From Gorsachius magnificus (taxonomy: Eukaryota; Chordata; Aves; Pelecaniformes; Ardeidae): a DNA stretch of 64,000 nucleotides. This document shows, one piece after another, positions 1 to 11,287 of this stretch. The position numbers and the translations under genes were made by a program. The number at the start of each line of letters is the position of its first letter. The stretch's first letter is position 1. Location: the NCBI GenBank assembly GCA_034008185.1, contig CM067109.1:59574801-59638800 (forward strand), in the 5' to 3' direction. The notes beneath the pieces are model-generated. The model had not been told where the DNA came from. It did not search any database and was given only the letters and a program-made list of their open reading frames with translations.

Positions 1-334
1 AAAGCTGTAAGCAATAGGAAAAGAAAAAAATAAACAAAATAAATAAAATAACCAAAAAACCTGACACGGAACGAGCAAGCCGTGCCCACAGCGCAAGGGT
101 GCCGGGCACCCGGCCGCCCCCCGAGCGCAGGGGGGGCTCCGTCGCCAGCAGCCGGCCCGCGCCCGGCCGGGCGGCCCCCCCGCCGCTGCCGAGAGACCCC
201 CGGGCCCGAGGGGCCGGAGCGCCGCGGGCGGAAAGCTCCGCTCGGGGCGCGGGGGGGCTCACGGGGGGCGTCACCCTCGCCCGGCCGGGGGGCAGCGGCG
301 CCGCCCCGGCCGGCCCCCCGCGCACGGCGCTCAC
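1..334 (-). other. RFK: 5' part of RFK intron 1
   Basis: This is the start of the intron that follows RFK coding exon 1 on the minus strand. It opens at the GT of the donor (334-333) and continues past the left edge of the window. Positions about 70-334 are very GC-rich and belong to the promoter CpG island, while 1-60 is A-rich. I see no further exon in it. The long open frames crossing it are products of GC richness and do not match RFK. Confidence 0.8.
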
Positions 335-1010
335 CGGTGGGGATGCCCAGCTCCTTGGAGCCCCTGCCGAAGCCCTTCACCACCTCCCCGCGGCAGAAGT
401 AGGGCAGGTGCCTCATGGCGGCCGGCGCCCCGCAGACCCGCGCCGCGCTCACCTCCGCCTTCGCTGCAGGCGCTACCAAGAGGGGGAGGGGGAGGAGCAG
501 CAGGTGGGGCGCCCCGGCTTTCCATTCACGGAGCGCCCTGGCTGGCACCTGGCCCCCCCTCAGGAATGGACTCGCTCCCACCCACCCCCAGCCAGGCGGG
601 GTTGAAGGTCTGCCACGCTCAGCCCGGCCCCTCTGCCGGGCGCTGGGCGGGAAGGGGGGCGTCGGCTCGCCCGCGGGCCCGCTGCTGGCGCCGGGCAGGC
701 CGCGGGAGGGGGCGCGGGCTCGCCCTTGGGAAGGGGGCTGGCGCGGGCTGTTGTGGGAGCTGAGCCAAAGGGGGCCTGCCGGGGGAGGCAGGCGGCGGTG
801 CTCAGGCTGTCAGGCGCACGGGGATGCGTTTCGCTGCGGCCGGCAGGCCTCGCCAGGGTCCGCGGCCGGGTCCGGCAAGACCGGCAGCCTTGGTGCGGCG
901 AAATGCAGCCCCTCGGCAGCGCCGCCCCCGGCTGGCAGGAGGTGAGCCCGCTCGCCTGTGGAGGCGCGACTGGCGCGCTTCCCCGGTGGTGCCGGGGTTG
1001 CCTTTTCTCC
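80..1010. promoter_or_regulatory. CpG island at the RFK promoter
   Basis: Roughly 930 bases of GC-rich DNA dense in CG dinucleotides stand out sharply from the AT-rich sequence that begins after about 1,010. The island surrounds the RFK initiator exon, so it is the expected housekeeping-type promoter of that gene. The transcription start should lie to the right of 416 on the minus strand, but no TATA box fixes it. A plus-strand donor-like site (GGAG then GTGAGC at 941/942) could serve a divergent non-coding transcript, but nothing else supports one. Exact island edges are by eye. Confidence 0.85.
335..416 (-). CDS. RFK: Riboflavin kinase, coding exon 1 (partial gene)
   Basis: RFK (flavokinase) phosphorylates riboflavin to FMN with ATP and Mg or Zn in the cytosol, the first step to FMN and FAD. 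Reading the minus strand from the ATG at 416 gives 27 complete codons beginning MRHLPYFCRG and ending KELGIPT. This matches the vertebrate RFK N-terminus as I remember it, with a few conservative changes. The frame then has one G (335) followed by a GTGAGC donor. The exon is therefore phase 1, and the next exon must complete an Ala codon, giving the PTAN motif that contacts nucleotide and metal in this family. The start has G at -3 and sits in GCCGCC-ATG. Remaining exons are outside the window to the left. The longer overlapping minus-strand frame at 331-525 is a different reading frame and not the protein. Confidence 0.93.
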
Positions 1011-4000
1011 CAAAAACGCCCAGATGCTTCAGAATACCGCAGACATCTGGGGAAATCTGTTATTTTCTTTGTTTTATTATGCAATTATGGCAAACTAGCT
1101 GCTTGTTAATAATTTGTACGCTCCCGTGATTCGTGAACCGAGCGCAGCAGGGGGTCCTTCAGGAAAACACACCTGGACCTCGACCTGTCTTAATTCTGTC
1201 TTGTAAAAAGAAAGGAAAGGCCCACTGGACGCTTCTCTTAATTTCCTATTCCCAGTCGCTCTTTGTGTTGTCGGTGTGTCGCTATACTGCTTTTATATGC
1301 CCAGCTGATGAACAGTCTCCCTCCTGAGGGCCTAATTAGCGCAAATAAATCGAATTTGCATATGTGCCATTCAGGATAGCAGATGGAAGTGCATAGTCAG
1401 CCTCCGCTACACAGCAGACAGCCTAAGCTCATCTGTTTGTATCAGTGGTATATATGCCAAATGAGTTTTGGGGCTCTTATTTGTGACTGGTATAATGTAC
1501 TTACACATACTTATGTAAAAGCGGATACCAACGTCTTGAAATATCACCAAAGTCCTTGAAGTGAATTCCCAGCAATTTCCAGTTATTCTTACAAAGTAGG
1601 GTTGCTAGCTTTACCAGTTTGATACAACTAGTTACAAAAACGTTGCTGGAGTTAAGCTCTGTTAGCTAATTTTTTGTAAGGAAAAGCGTTGTAAGCATCT
1701 GTGATGTGCTCATATCTAATTGTAGTCAAAGCTGATGGTAACCAGTTCATTCTAACGATGGGGAACTCTCAAGAAACGGATTATGTCACACCGCAAAATA
1801 CTGAATACTACGGTTTCACAGATCTTTGGGCACTACTTATTTTATACGATAAGGCCAAAATTACTTCTAAGAATTATTCTACCTCAGATGTACATTCTTC
1901 CTATTTGCTGTTTCTCTAATCCTACTTCCCCACCATCTGTTTAGTGCTAACATTTTAATTCACTGCTTCAGTCTGAGTAGCTTCAGTCTGAGTAACTTCA
2001 TCTGACTTACAGAATCATTGTTTATGTAGCTGCAGCTGAATGAAAAAGAATGGTTGTAATATCTATAAAAGAAGGAGAAGTAGAATCAAAAAAGGTCCTA
2101 AATACGCTACTACTGCATACATTCTGTTCTGCTGTCTGACAGCATGGAGAGATAAATTTTACAAAAAAGTTTTGTTTAATGATACTTAGTAATGGAAATA
2201 TCATGGATATTAAGCCCAAATGCTGAGGTTGTTAATTAGTTACCTACATAATGACAGGCTGTAACAGCAGACAATGTGGACACCAGCCTGTGGAATTTTT
2301 AGTTTATTTTAGCTGCAGAGCAAAAAAAAATCATGAAGCAGATACATTTATATTGTTCATAGTATGTTTCTTCCTGTTAATAATGACTCGTGCCTTTGGT
2401 TATAATTTGTATATAAGCAGATGTATACTTGCATATTTACATTCTTTTTTTAACAAATACATCTTTTCAGAATAAATTTTTATGTTCTTGTGGCATCCAC
2501 AAGATGGCCCTTGATCTCTTTTTCATTATCTGCAGGTTTGGACACAGGGCTTACAATCTTAGTAACAGAACAGATCTCAAGAAACAGTACGTTAGAAAAA
2601 TATTTGCTGAAGAGCAATGTGGTTAGTAATTTCACAGAAGTCTTACTGACAACTTATCTCTCATTCAGTCAAATGGTTGTTAATCCGTTTTCTCGGTCGT
2701 GATGGGTTGCTGTGATCCAGCTTAAAATTATTCATCCTTGACACTGGACATGTTTTTCTTTGTATAAATTTTACCTAGTTCAGCTTGGAGGGAGGATTTT
2801 ACATAAGTAGAATTTAATTACCCGTGTTCAAATTTAGTAGACATGTTTCTTCAAGAAGTGAAGTTGAATTTTAGTCACAAACATGTACACCAAGAAAAGC
2901 AGTTTGATAGCTCATACCTGGGGTTAGACAACTCGGGCACTGCTTCACACAGTTGGAAAAGAATTTCTGCTCTGCACTGATGCTGCATTTTTTTAGAGCT
3001 TTTGTTGTTACTGAAAAGTCTTGAAGTATTTTTTCTACTGTATGTAATAGCCTTATAAACCAGAATACGGAAGAGAGAGCAGGTGTCGTGTCATCTGTAT
3101 GGGCTTGCTTTTCTACAGGAATAGCCTGCATTGGCCCTCACTGCTATACTCTTTACAGAAAACTGTTAATTTTCAAGCTGCAAGGGAGAAACCTTTCTTA
3201 CCTATGCAATAGCATCAGAAAGAGGAGAAGATGAAAGTGATGGCTCTAGTGACTCGAACTGCAGGGACAAGGTATCAAAGGAAATGGCTGCAAGTGTTTT
3301 TTCCTGCTTGTCTGTTGTTCATTAAGCTCAATCTCTTCCTGCTGTCCCAGGGCTGTGCGCCGATATGACAAGGAGGCCTTGAGCAATGTGCTGGAAAGAC
3401 GGGTTGCCATTACAGCCTTGTTCACACACTAAGCAATGACTGAGCAAACAGGAAAGGTTCTGGTGAAAATTTCTCACTCTTAAAAGGAACCAGATGTTTA
3501 TACTCCTGCCATGACCAATACACAATGCTGTCTCCCAAGTGCATGCAGGGCATGCCTGCATTCATTCCAGCACTGCCATCTGTACAAGGCAACTGTATTG
3601 GGAGCCTTGCAGAGGACATAGTAGTTGAGGAGTTTGTGGTCTTGAGCAAGCCATGCCTACTGGGCCTCGTACTTAAGGCCCACACGTTAGCACTAATAGA
3701 CGCTTTAAGGGAACCGGTGGGAGTCGCCCATGCTGGGCTGTGCTGCCTGCTAGTGCATGTTCCGACACAGATAACATTGCAGCCTGTCTGAAGAAGATAA
3801 ATGTTCCTGATTTTTTAACACAAAACAAAAGCCACTGCAGCACGGGAGGGAGGAGAAACCTCTCCCAAGGACAGAATCTGCACAGCATGCTGTGGGGGAA
3901 ATCCATCCGGGATCCCTCTGATGCTGCACAAAAGTAGGGTGCCCTGCATCTGAAAGGGACGTAAGATTTACTCGCTATCTATATCACTCTTTTTACTCTA

Positions 4001-4661
4001 TCTTATTAAAACATCTGTTTTATTGATATGTTGTTGGGCATTTCTTGCTGAGATGCAGAAAGATCCCTGCATCATTTCTCTCTTTCTCACCTCCCCTCAC
4101 ACCCCAGTGCAGAATAGCAACCCCTCTTTCACTTAGGGCAGTACAGGAAAATACCAGTCTGTGTACGTTAGAGTTGACATAATAGATCAGAACTCCCACA
4201 GGAGTGCCTGAAAATTCACGTGTTCAGATCCCGTTTTTCTGTAGTTTCTTGGGAATAACATAAGGGTACTTTTACGAAGGTGGTGTACAGAAAGACTGCC
4301 CAGAGACAAGTTTTGGTACAAAATAGATTACTTGCTGAAAAATGTTCTGCTGATCCCATCAACTGTGCTATAAGAAAAGAAACCCACAAAGATAAATAAT
4401 GTACAGCAAAGACATCACTGGATGAAAATTCAGAAATAACAGAAGTACCATGGATTTCACAGAAATTTGACAAAATTGCACCATATCACAAAAAAAAAGA
4501 GATAGAGTGAAATTCTGAATAGATGTTGAAAGCTTGATTACCAAAGAAGGAGCAAAGTAAAGACAAGAATCTAATGCTGTGCATGTTAGTAATATAGAAA
4601 GGAGCTCTAGCTTCATGGTCCTACACTGGTACTAATTTGTTTGGATATGCTGGTACAAAAG
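1011..4661. other. Intergenic DNA, no gene seen
   Basis: AT-rich, CpG-poor unique sequence to the right of the RFK promoter. All open frames are under about 90 codons and none resembles a known family. Apart from a small 15-bp tandem repeat near 1,965 I see no recognisable repeat. Regulatory elements of RFK could lie here but cannot be identified by eye. Confidence 0.6.
1965..2006. repeat. Short tandem repeat, 15-bp unit
   Basis: The unit GCTTCAGTCTGAGTA occurs twice exactly (1965-1979 and 1980-1994) and is followed by a decayed third partial copy. It is a simple local duplication with no coding meaning. Confidence 0.8.
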
Positions 4662-5077
4662 TGTTGATACCGTTGCAGAAATAACCAGAGTACAATTTAG
4701 ATCAGTTGAAGACAGAAGCAGTTTATTACTATTGCTACAGGAGAAAACACAGAGCAGCGGAGTGACCATCCCTGCTGATACAAGCTCTGCCCAAATGGGG
4801 CAGTTAAAGGGTTGATGTAACCTGCAGGTTACACAACTCCTTGTTCACCAAAACTGTGTCAGATGAGCAGGATATGGTAGATAACAACAGCAATTTAAAT
4901 ACTTCAGATAAGGAGGCTCTAGACAGCGCATCCTTTTACAAATAATCCACTCCTTTTGTGAATAATCCCCTCTTTTGTAATTAAATCTTGCTGACTGGCA
5001 AGACCATTAGCTGCAAATGTGTCTTAACTAGGAAGGCCTGCAGAGACCTATGAGACATTAACTATTTTGCTTCCACA
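4662..5077 (-). mobile_element. Candidate solo LTR of an endogenous retrovirus
   Basis: Read on the minus strand, this roughly 416-base block starts TGTGGAAGC and ends TATCAACA, giving short TGT...ACA inverted ends. Near its 3' end is an AATAAA signal followed by a T/C-rich, U5-like tail (CTGCTTCTGTCTTC). That layout is typical of an LTR. I could not find a matching target-site duplication (flanks CAAAAG and ATACTG differ), and I do not recognise the family. Boundaries and class are therefore provisional, and it could be unique DNA with a chance polyadenylation signal. Confidence 0.45.
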
Positions 5078-6644
5078 ATACTGGGTTCTTTTTTTCCTCC
5101 TTTCTAAAAGTAGCGATATCAGAGAATACAGCATGAAATCATGTTAGCTAGATACTTTACGCCAACAACCCTGAAGTCTGCAACGTGAGCAAAATGCAGG
5201 CAGGAAGCTAAGAACCAGAATACCAGTGTGTGCAACAACTGACAATAAAACACTGACATTATAAAAATGTATGTATTGTAACTAAATCAAAGATGCTGCT
5301 CATGTTATGTAGGACCACACAGGTTTAATTGTGTCTAATGGAAAGGAAATATATATTTATCTAGCAAAAACATGAACACGAGGATATAAAAGTTTATTGT
5401 GAAATTGTTTCTCTCTGCTACAACAACTAAACAAGAAAATGTCTTCAACAAAAGGAGGGAGGAGAAATGATACTGGAATTTAAATGAAAAATACCAGCTG
5501 TGAAATAGGAATAGATTATAGAAATTCAAAGGAAAGACTGGAGTAGATCATTGCAGAGGCAAAGTCTGCAGTCTTTCAGAAGGAGCCTGCAAGTAGATCA
5601 CTTGAAAGCAATTGTGAGACCAAAGCCATGAAATCCAAGAAAGGAAGCCAGCTCAGACATCAAAGCAAAACTCCGGATGAATGCATGCATACAGGCATAC
5701 ATATATTTTTACTTTTAATTTTTTTAATTTTTATATACATAATATTGTCACTTGTTTATTTTTACTTTGGGAAAGGGGACTTCCTAGGATAATTGGGACT
5801 GTCAGTAGATAAAATTTGGAAAAATTTGAAAAGTTGAAGTTACAGTAATTTGTTAGTGTCTCAGGTTACTGTCTTAGGAGGAGCTTGGCTGATTGTCCTC
5901 ATGGTTTACGTTTCCTGTGGTTAAAATATCCTCATGGTTTAGGTTTCCTGTGGTTAAAATTAAAAGCTTTTTCTGGCTTTACCAGAATCATCTGTCATCA
6001 CTCCTGCCAGAGAAGCTAGCAAGAGGAGTAATTCATTTCCCAGGCAGTCATATTAATGCCAGACCTGCTTCTCACTTCTACAGTGCAATCAGCAAGGCAT
6101 GCATTTTAACTGGATCAGAGTAGAAAAAAGTAATCCAAGAGGGCCAGTGAAGGGCCCCTAATTTACCCAGTACATGTTTTATTGTTAATTTCAGCAACTC
6201 AAGGTTGCAATCTAGTTTTATTTTCTAAATTAGTTTCTGGTTTTGATCCTGTAATTGGGGCTAACTGCTAAGCAGGCTCGTGGAAGAACTTTATCCCAAG
6301 ACAGCCTTAATCCGACACGTTTTGTTCATATTAAACTAATTTTAAATTCACCTGAAAAAAAATGCCTATCGAAAGTATGACAATTTGTGTAAATTCAGAA
6401 GGCGAATTTCAATTTTTGGCAGACTATAGGGTCAGTCCCTCCTTTCTGAGCTGAGAGTCAACTGGCAGCTTCTGCCCACCTCAGTGCCCAAAGGTCACTG
6501 CTGCAGCCCAGGCTCCTCAGCAGCTTCTGGAGCTTCTGGCTGCTCGCTGTCTTCATCCAGCTAAATGACCCAGCCTCAGCCACCATTTGCATCCAGGATG
6601 AAATACAAAGAGACACCATGAAAAACATGGCAAAAAAGTGTTAA
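5078..6644. other. Intergenic DNA, no gene seen
   Basis: AT-rich unique sequence between the candidate LTR and CR1-A. It contains a 33-bp tandem duplication at 5,896-5,961. The 76-codon plus-strand frame starting at 5,893 is open mainly because that duplication is a multiple of three. No gene or further mobile element is recognised. Confidence 0.6.
5896..5961. repeat. 33-bp tandem duplication, two copies
   Basis: The segment starting TCCTCATGGTTTACG at 5,896 is repeated at 5,929 with one obvious C-to-G change. This indicates a fairly recent local duplication. Confidence 0.85.
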
Positions 6645-6728
6645 TTCATAGAATCATAATATTATTAGGGTTGGAAAAGACCTCCAAGATCATCAAGTCC
6701 AACCATCAACCCAACACCACCATGCCTA

Positions 6729-7548
6729 CTAAACCATGTCCCAAAGTGCCACATCTACATGTTTTTTGAACACCTCCAGGGATGGTGACTCCACCACCTC
6801 TCTGGGCAGCCCCTTCCAATGCTTGGCCACTCTTTCAGTGAAAAAATTTTCCCTAACATCCAATCTAAACCTCCCCTGGTACAACTTGAGGCTGTTTCCT
6901 CTCGTCCTATCACTTGTTACTTGGGAGAAGAGACCAACACCCACCTCACTAAAACATCCTTTCAGGTAGTTGTAGAGAGTGGTAAGGTCTCCCCTCAGCC
7001 TCCTATTCTCCAGGCTAAACAACCCCAGTTCCCTTGGCCACTTCTCATAGGACTTGTGCTCCAGACCCCTCACCAGCTTTGTTGCCCTTCTCTGGACACG
7101 CTCCAGCGCCTCAATGTCCTTCTTGTAGTGAGGACCCCAAAACTGAACACAGTATTTGAGGTGTGGCCTCACCAGTGCCAAGTACAGTGGCACAGTCACT
7201 TCCCTACTCCTGCTGGCCACACTATTCCTGATACAAGCCAGGATGCTCTTGGCCTTCTTGGCCACCTGGGCACACTGCTGGCTCATATTCAGCCGCCTTT
7301 CAACCAGCACCCCCAGGTCCTTTTCCACTGGGCAGCTTTCCAGCCACTCCTCCCCAAGCCTATAGTGTTGCATGGGGTTGTTGTGACCCAAATGCAGGAC
7401 CCAGCACTTGGCCTTCTTGAATCTCATACAACTGGCCTTATCCCATTGATACAGCCTGTCCAGGTCCCTCTGTAGAGCTTCCCTACCCTCAAGCAGATCA
7501 ACACTCCTGCCCAGCTTGGTGTCATCTGCAAACTTACTGGGTGTGCAG
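6729..7548 (-). pseudogene. CR1-A ORF2 RT motif C to C-terminus
   Basis: This frame reads from [10 protein letters not shown] (palm motif C with both catalytic Asp residues, about 7,505-7,535) through the thumb and the CR1 C-terminal region. Included are [46 protein letters not shown] and [14 protein letters not shown], and it ends at a stop just before the 3' UTR. The open part from the Met at 7,427 is 232 codons, long for a dead copy. Palm motif B (the GVPQGS block) is absent because motif A is joined almost directly to the motif C segment by a deletion. Confidence 0.87.
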
Positions 7549-7654
7549 CCACAAGCTTCTCTAGAATTCTGTGGGAGATGGTGTGAAAAGCTTTACTAAA
7601 GTCCAGGTAGATAACATCCATGGCCTTTCCCTCATCCACTGGATGGGTCACTTG

Positions 7655-8014
7655 TTATAGAAGGAGATCATGTTGGTCAAGCAGGACCTGCCTTTCATGA
7701 ACCCATGCTGGCTGGGCCTGATGCCCTGGTTTGTCCTGCACATGCCTGGTGAGCACACTCAAGACGAACTGCCCCATAATCTTCCCCGGTACCGAGGTCA
7801 GGCTGACAGGCCTGTAGTTACCTGGATTCTCATTCCAGCCATTCTTGTAGATGGGCATCACATTGGCAAGCCTCCAGTCATCTGGGACCTCCCCTGTTAA
7901 CCAGGACTGCTGATAAATGATGGAGAGTGCCTTGGCAAGCTTCTCCGCCAGCTCCCTCAGTACTCTCGGGTGGATCCTACCAGCTCCATAGACTTGTGAG
8001 TGTCCAGGTGGCAT
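7655..8014 (-). pseudogene. CR1-A ORF2 reverse transcriptase, N-terminal part
   Basis: A 120-codon open stretch contains the LINE reverse transcriptase fingers region, with HPRVLREL and SWLTGEVPDDW followed by NPGNYRPVSL. These are the blocks that precede the polymerase palm in CR1. A frame change just beyond the low-coordinate end moves the coding into the adjacent frame, where [12 protein letters not shown] (palm motif A, catalytic Asp) is readable at about 7,590-7,625. It is a relic, with no intact product expected. Confidence 0.88.
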
Positions 8015-8787
8015 AGCAGGTCATTAACTGCTTTCTCCTGGATTATGGGGAGTTTATTCTACTCTTTGCCCTGTCTTCCTGCTCAGGGGGCTGAATACCC
8101 TGGGGATAACTGGTCTGACTATTGTAGACTGAGGCAAAGAAGGCATTAAGTACCTCAGCCTTTTGCTCATCCTTGGTGGTAATGTTCCCACCCCCCCTCC
8201 CCCCGCATCCAATAGAGGATGGAGATTCTCCTTGGCTCTCTTTTTGTTGTTAATGTATTTGTAAAAAACATTTTTTGTTATCTCTTACAACAGTGGCCAG
8301 GTTGAGTTCTAGTTGGGCTTTTGCCTTTCTGATTTTCTCTCTGCATGACCTAACAAGATCCCTGTACTCTTCTTGGGTTGCCTGCCCCTTCTTCCAAAAG
8401 TGGTAAACTCTCTTTTTCCTGAGTCCCAGCAAAAGCTCACTGTTCAGCCAGGCCAGTCATCTTTCCTGCCAGTTGGTCTTACAGCACATGGGGACAGCCT
8501 GCTCCTGCACCTTTAAGACTTCCTTCTTGAAGAATGCCCAGCCTTCCTGGACCCCTTTGCCCTTCAGGACTGTCTCCCAAGGGACTCTGTCAACCAGTGT
8601 CCTGAACAGGCCAAAGTCTGACCCCCGTCTTTACTTCACCAAGAATCGAAAACTCTGTCATTTGATGGTCACTAAGCCCAAGACAGCCTCTGACCACAAC
8701 ACCTCCCACCAGTCCTTCTCTGTTTGTAAACAGCAGGTCAAGCAGGGCACCTCCCCTGGTAGGCTGCTTACCAGCTGTGTCAGGAAG

Positions 8788-9255
8788 TTATCTTCCACGC
8801 TCTGCAGGAAACCTCCTAGACTGTTTTCTCTCTGCTGTGTTGTATTTCCAGCTGACATCTGGTAAGTTGAAGTCCCCCATGAGAACAAAGGCTCGCAATT
8901 GTGAGACTTCTGCCAGCCGCTTGTAGAATGCTTTGTCTACCTCTTCATCCTGGTTGGGTGGTCTATAACAGACTCCCAGCAGAATATCTGCCTTGTTGAC
9001 CTTCCCCCTCATCCTCACCCATAAGCACTCAACCTCATCATCACAGTCATTGAGCTCTATGCACTCAAAACACTTCCTAACATACAGAGTCACCCCACTG
9101 CCTCTCCTTCCTTGCCTATCCCTTCTGAAAAGCTTATAGCCATCCATTGCAGCACTCCAGTCATGGGAGGCATCCCACCATGTTTCTATGATGGCAACTA
9201 AGTCACAGCTATCCTGCTGCATAGTGGCTTCCAGCTCCTCCTGTTGCCCATGCAT
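8788..9255 (-). pseudogene. CR1-A ORF2 endonuclease domain relic
   Basis: A 155-codon minus-strand frame carries the signatures of the CR1 endonuclease, which nicks target DNA for target-primed reverse transcription. IETWWD lies near residue 23 with its catalytic Glu, the YKLFRRDRQGRRG block follows near residue 45, then CYRPP near 97, and MGDFN with catalytic Asp/Asn near 125. Recognisable coding sequence continues upstream and downstream in other frames. An SDHQMTEF version of the SDH motif is readable near 8,670-8,690 after a frameshift, so the domain is complete in outline but broken. The Met at 9,255 is internal and not the true ORF2 start. Confidence 0.88.
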
Positions 9256-9375
9256 TGGTGTAGATGCACTTGAGCTGAGCTATCAATTTCACCCCCAACA
9301 TTGGCATGCCAACCCTAGGCTCCTCTCCAGTGAGCCTGGTTATATCCCCTTTTGCCTTCAAACCTAGTTTAAAAC

Positions 9376-11287
9376 CCTCTCAAGCTTTATCATTGAATAG
9401 CTTAAATAATTATTCAAGATGTTGTTATTTGTTATTGACCTCTTAAACCCTCCCAACAGAGTACAGAACAAAATACAATGCTGGAAGTCAAGGGATCAGG
9501 GCTAGAGCAGGTCCCCCAGCTGGGAATGAGGGCTAGCCAGGGCATCAGAGACAGACAGCAACAGGAAACACTGGCACCATCAACCCTCCAAAATATTTTC
9601 TGTTTCTGAAAAGCCATTGAAGAGCTGGGTCCATTCTTTGTGAGCCTGCTTTAAGACCAACAGTGAGGGTGGAGGGAGGCAAAGGCCACAACAGAGGTGC
9701 AAAAAAGAAGATCCACTGGCAATTCCTGGGTTGAGTTTTGCCCACAGGAGAAGAAGAAGAACATAGCTTTCTTCAACTGCAGTGCTTTCACCCAGAGGCA
9801 CTGAAAAAATCCACCCATTACTTAGATTCTACACTCACATGGGTAAAAAATATTCCCCAAGGTATTTTGTCTATGTGGGTGAGGAGGTGTGAGCCAGGGC
9901 ATATGGAGAGGACTAGGAAACTGGGGAGAGGCCAGCAGGATTCGTCAGACACTGCAGCTACTCTGTGCATCTTGGGAATTATCTTTCTCTCATTCTTTCA
10001 TTTAGGATGAATGTCCTAATCTGTAGCTGAGGAAACTTAGAAGAAGGAAGTTTAAAGCCTTTCATTAAATACACGTGACAGCAGGCAGTGTGTTTTTTGT
10101 TTCCCACAACAAGGGCATAGGCTCTATCAGGAATATGACAGAAAAGGTCAGAGGAGTCTTGGCTGTACAATATAGGAGGCATACAGATGATTAATGTAGA
10201 GAAAATAATTAGCAATCTCTAATCATTTTACTGCTGCTGACTGCATCCAAGCTCCTGAGGGCAGCCCATCTCAGAAGCAATATGAAGCCAGCAGCAAGGG
10301 TAGGGCAGTCTGCCTGACACTTGTATTATTTCAGCTCAGCAGCAACTCCCTACAGAGGTGGAATGGCAAGCTTCCAACATTAAAATAGTTTTGAGTAAGT
10401 AAAATATTTTAAAAGGCACAGAAGGCATTGGGCACTTGACGTTCTGGTTAGAATGGCACCTGCTGCCTTAATCCACCACAACCCCGTAACTGTGGTATAT
10501 GATCTGACTGGAGGAAAACAGCTGCTAACCAACAATATTGCTTGAGTTTGTAACTTACAGATGAGCTCTACCCTCCCCACCACCTCCTTCTCCAACGTTT
10601 CCTCTGCCTCTGCCACCCCACAGGGAGGGCACTGTCTCAGTATGTGGGAGTTTGACAAGAGGAAAGTAAGAAAAAGCATTCTTTTGTTAATGATGCACCA
10701 TGGCATCTCGAGAAGCAGTTTTCACTTGCTGCAATCATAAAGGAGCAAGCATTGCTGCCACAAGACATTTGCTGGGAAAGAGCCAGGAGAAGTCTATCTG
10801 AAGTAGGTGGAGGGCACATGTTTTACTGAGGTCTCTGCTCTTTATGGATCTGGTCCCTTCAACTTCTGTGATTTTCCAAGGCATCTGGCACCTTTGGAAG
10901 GTGTGCCCAAAGACAGGGACATTCTAGGTAAAGGAAGATAACTCTCCTGAGCAAGTCAGGGTAAGAACAGTTGCTGCTTTTCATTCCAGTGAATTCTGCC
11001 AAATCTGTTTCGTCCCTCCAACTACACCACTCTTGCTTATCCTTGCATTTCCCAAGCCTGCTCTTTGCACATAGAAATCCAAAACCCTGACCTGTTTGCA
11101 AGGTGCACCCTGGTCTGCTTCTGCCTCTGCCTTGTAAAAGAGTGGGAAAAGGGCAACCATTACCAGGCTGTACTCTGGTGACCACAGCAAGGCCCGGGGG
11201 AGTTCTGTGCAGACCCACAGGGAGCTGTGGGATCAAAGGCCAACCTGTGCTCAACCACCCACACAGTAAAAGAGTGGGGTTTTATGT
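9376..11287. other. Intergenic DNA, no gene seen
   Basis: Unique-looking sequence between CR1-A and CR1-B. The longest frame is a 131-codon minus-strand one at 10,859-11,254. It has no recognisable domain and I take it as chance. No further repeats are identified. Confidence 0.55.

Larger units (their letters stand above)
6645..9375 (-). mobile_element. CR1 LINE (CR1-A), 5'-truncated, internally deleted
   Basis: This is the largest CR1 retrotransposon relic here, lying on the minus strand. Its 3' end (low coordinates) has the CR1 tail: a TTGGAAAAGACCT-type 3' UTR and a terminal ATTCTATG-like octamer. Going 5' there are relics of the ORF2 C-terminal region, reverse transcriptase and apurinic-like endonuclease in the canonical reverse order on the plus strand. 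Homology fades near 9,375, so ORF1 and the 5' UTR are missing, as in most CR1 copies. Several frameshifts and one internal deletion around 7,548 make it non-autonomous and dead. The 5' edge is approximate. Confidence 0.93.

Noticed and set aside
448..455. Minus-strand donor-like GGAG/GTGAGC upstream of the RFK ATG
   Set aside because: Using it would remove the initiator ATG at 416 into an intron. No acceptor was found to support an alternative first exon, and such motifs are frequent in CpG islands.
82..1129. Several open frames of 100-176 codons in the RFK CpG island
   Set aside because: All are in frames other than the real RFK exon, are Pro/Arg/Gly/Ala-rich, and have no domain.
6819..7475. 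218-codon plus-strand frame
   Set aside because: It is the antisense of the CR1-A ORF2 C-terminal region. The minus-strand reading has the conserved CR1 blocks.
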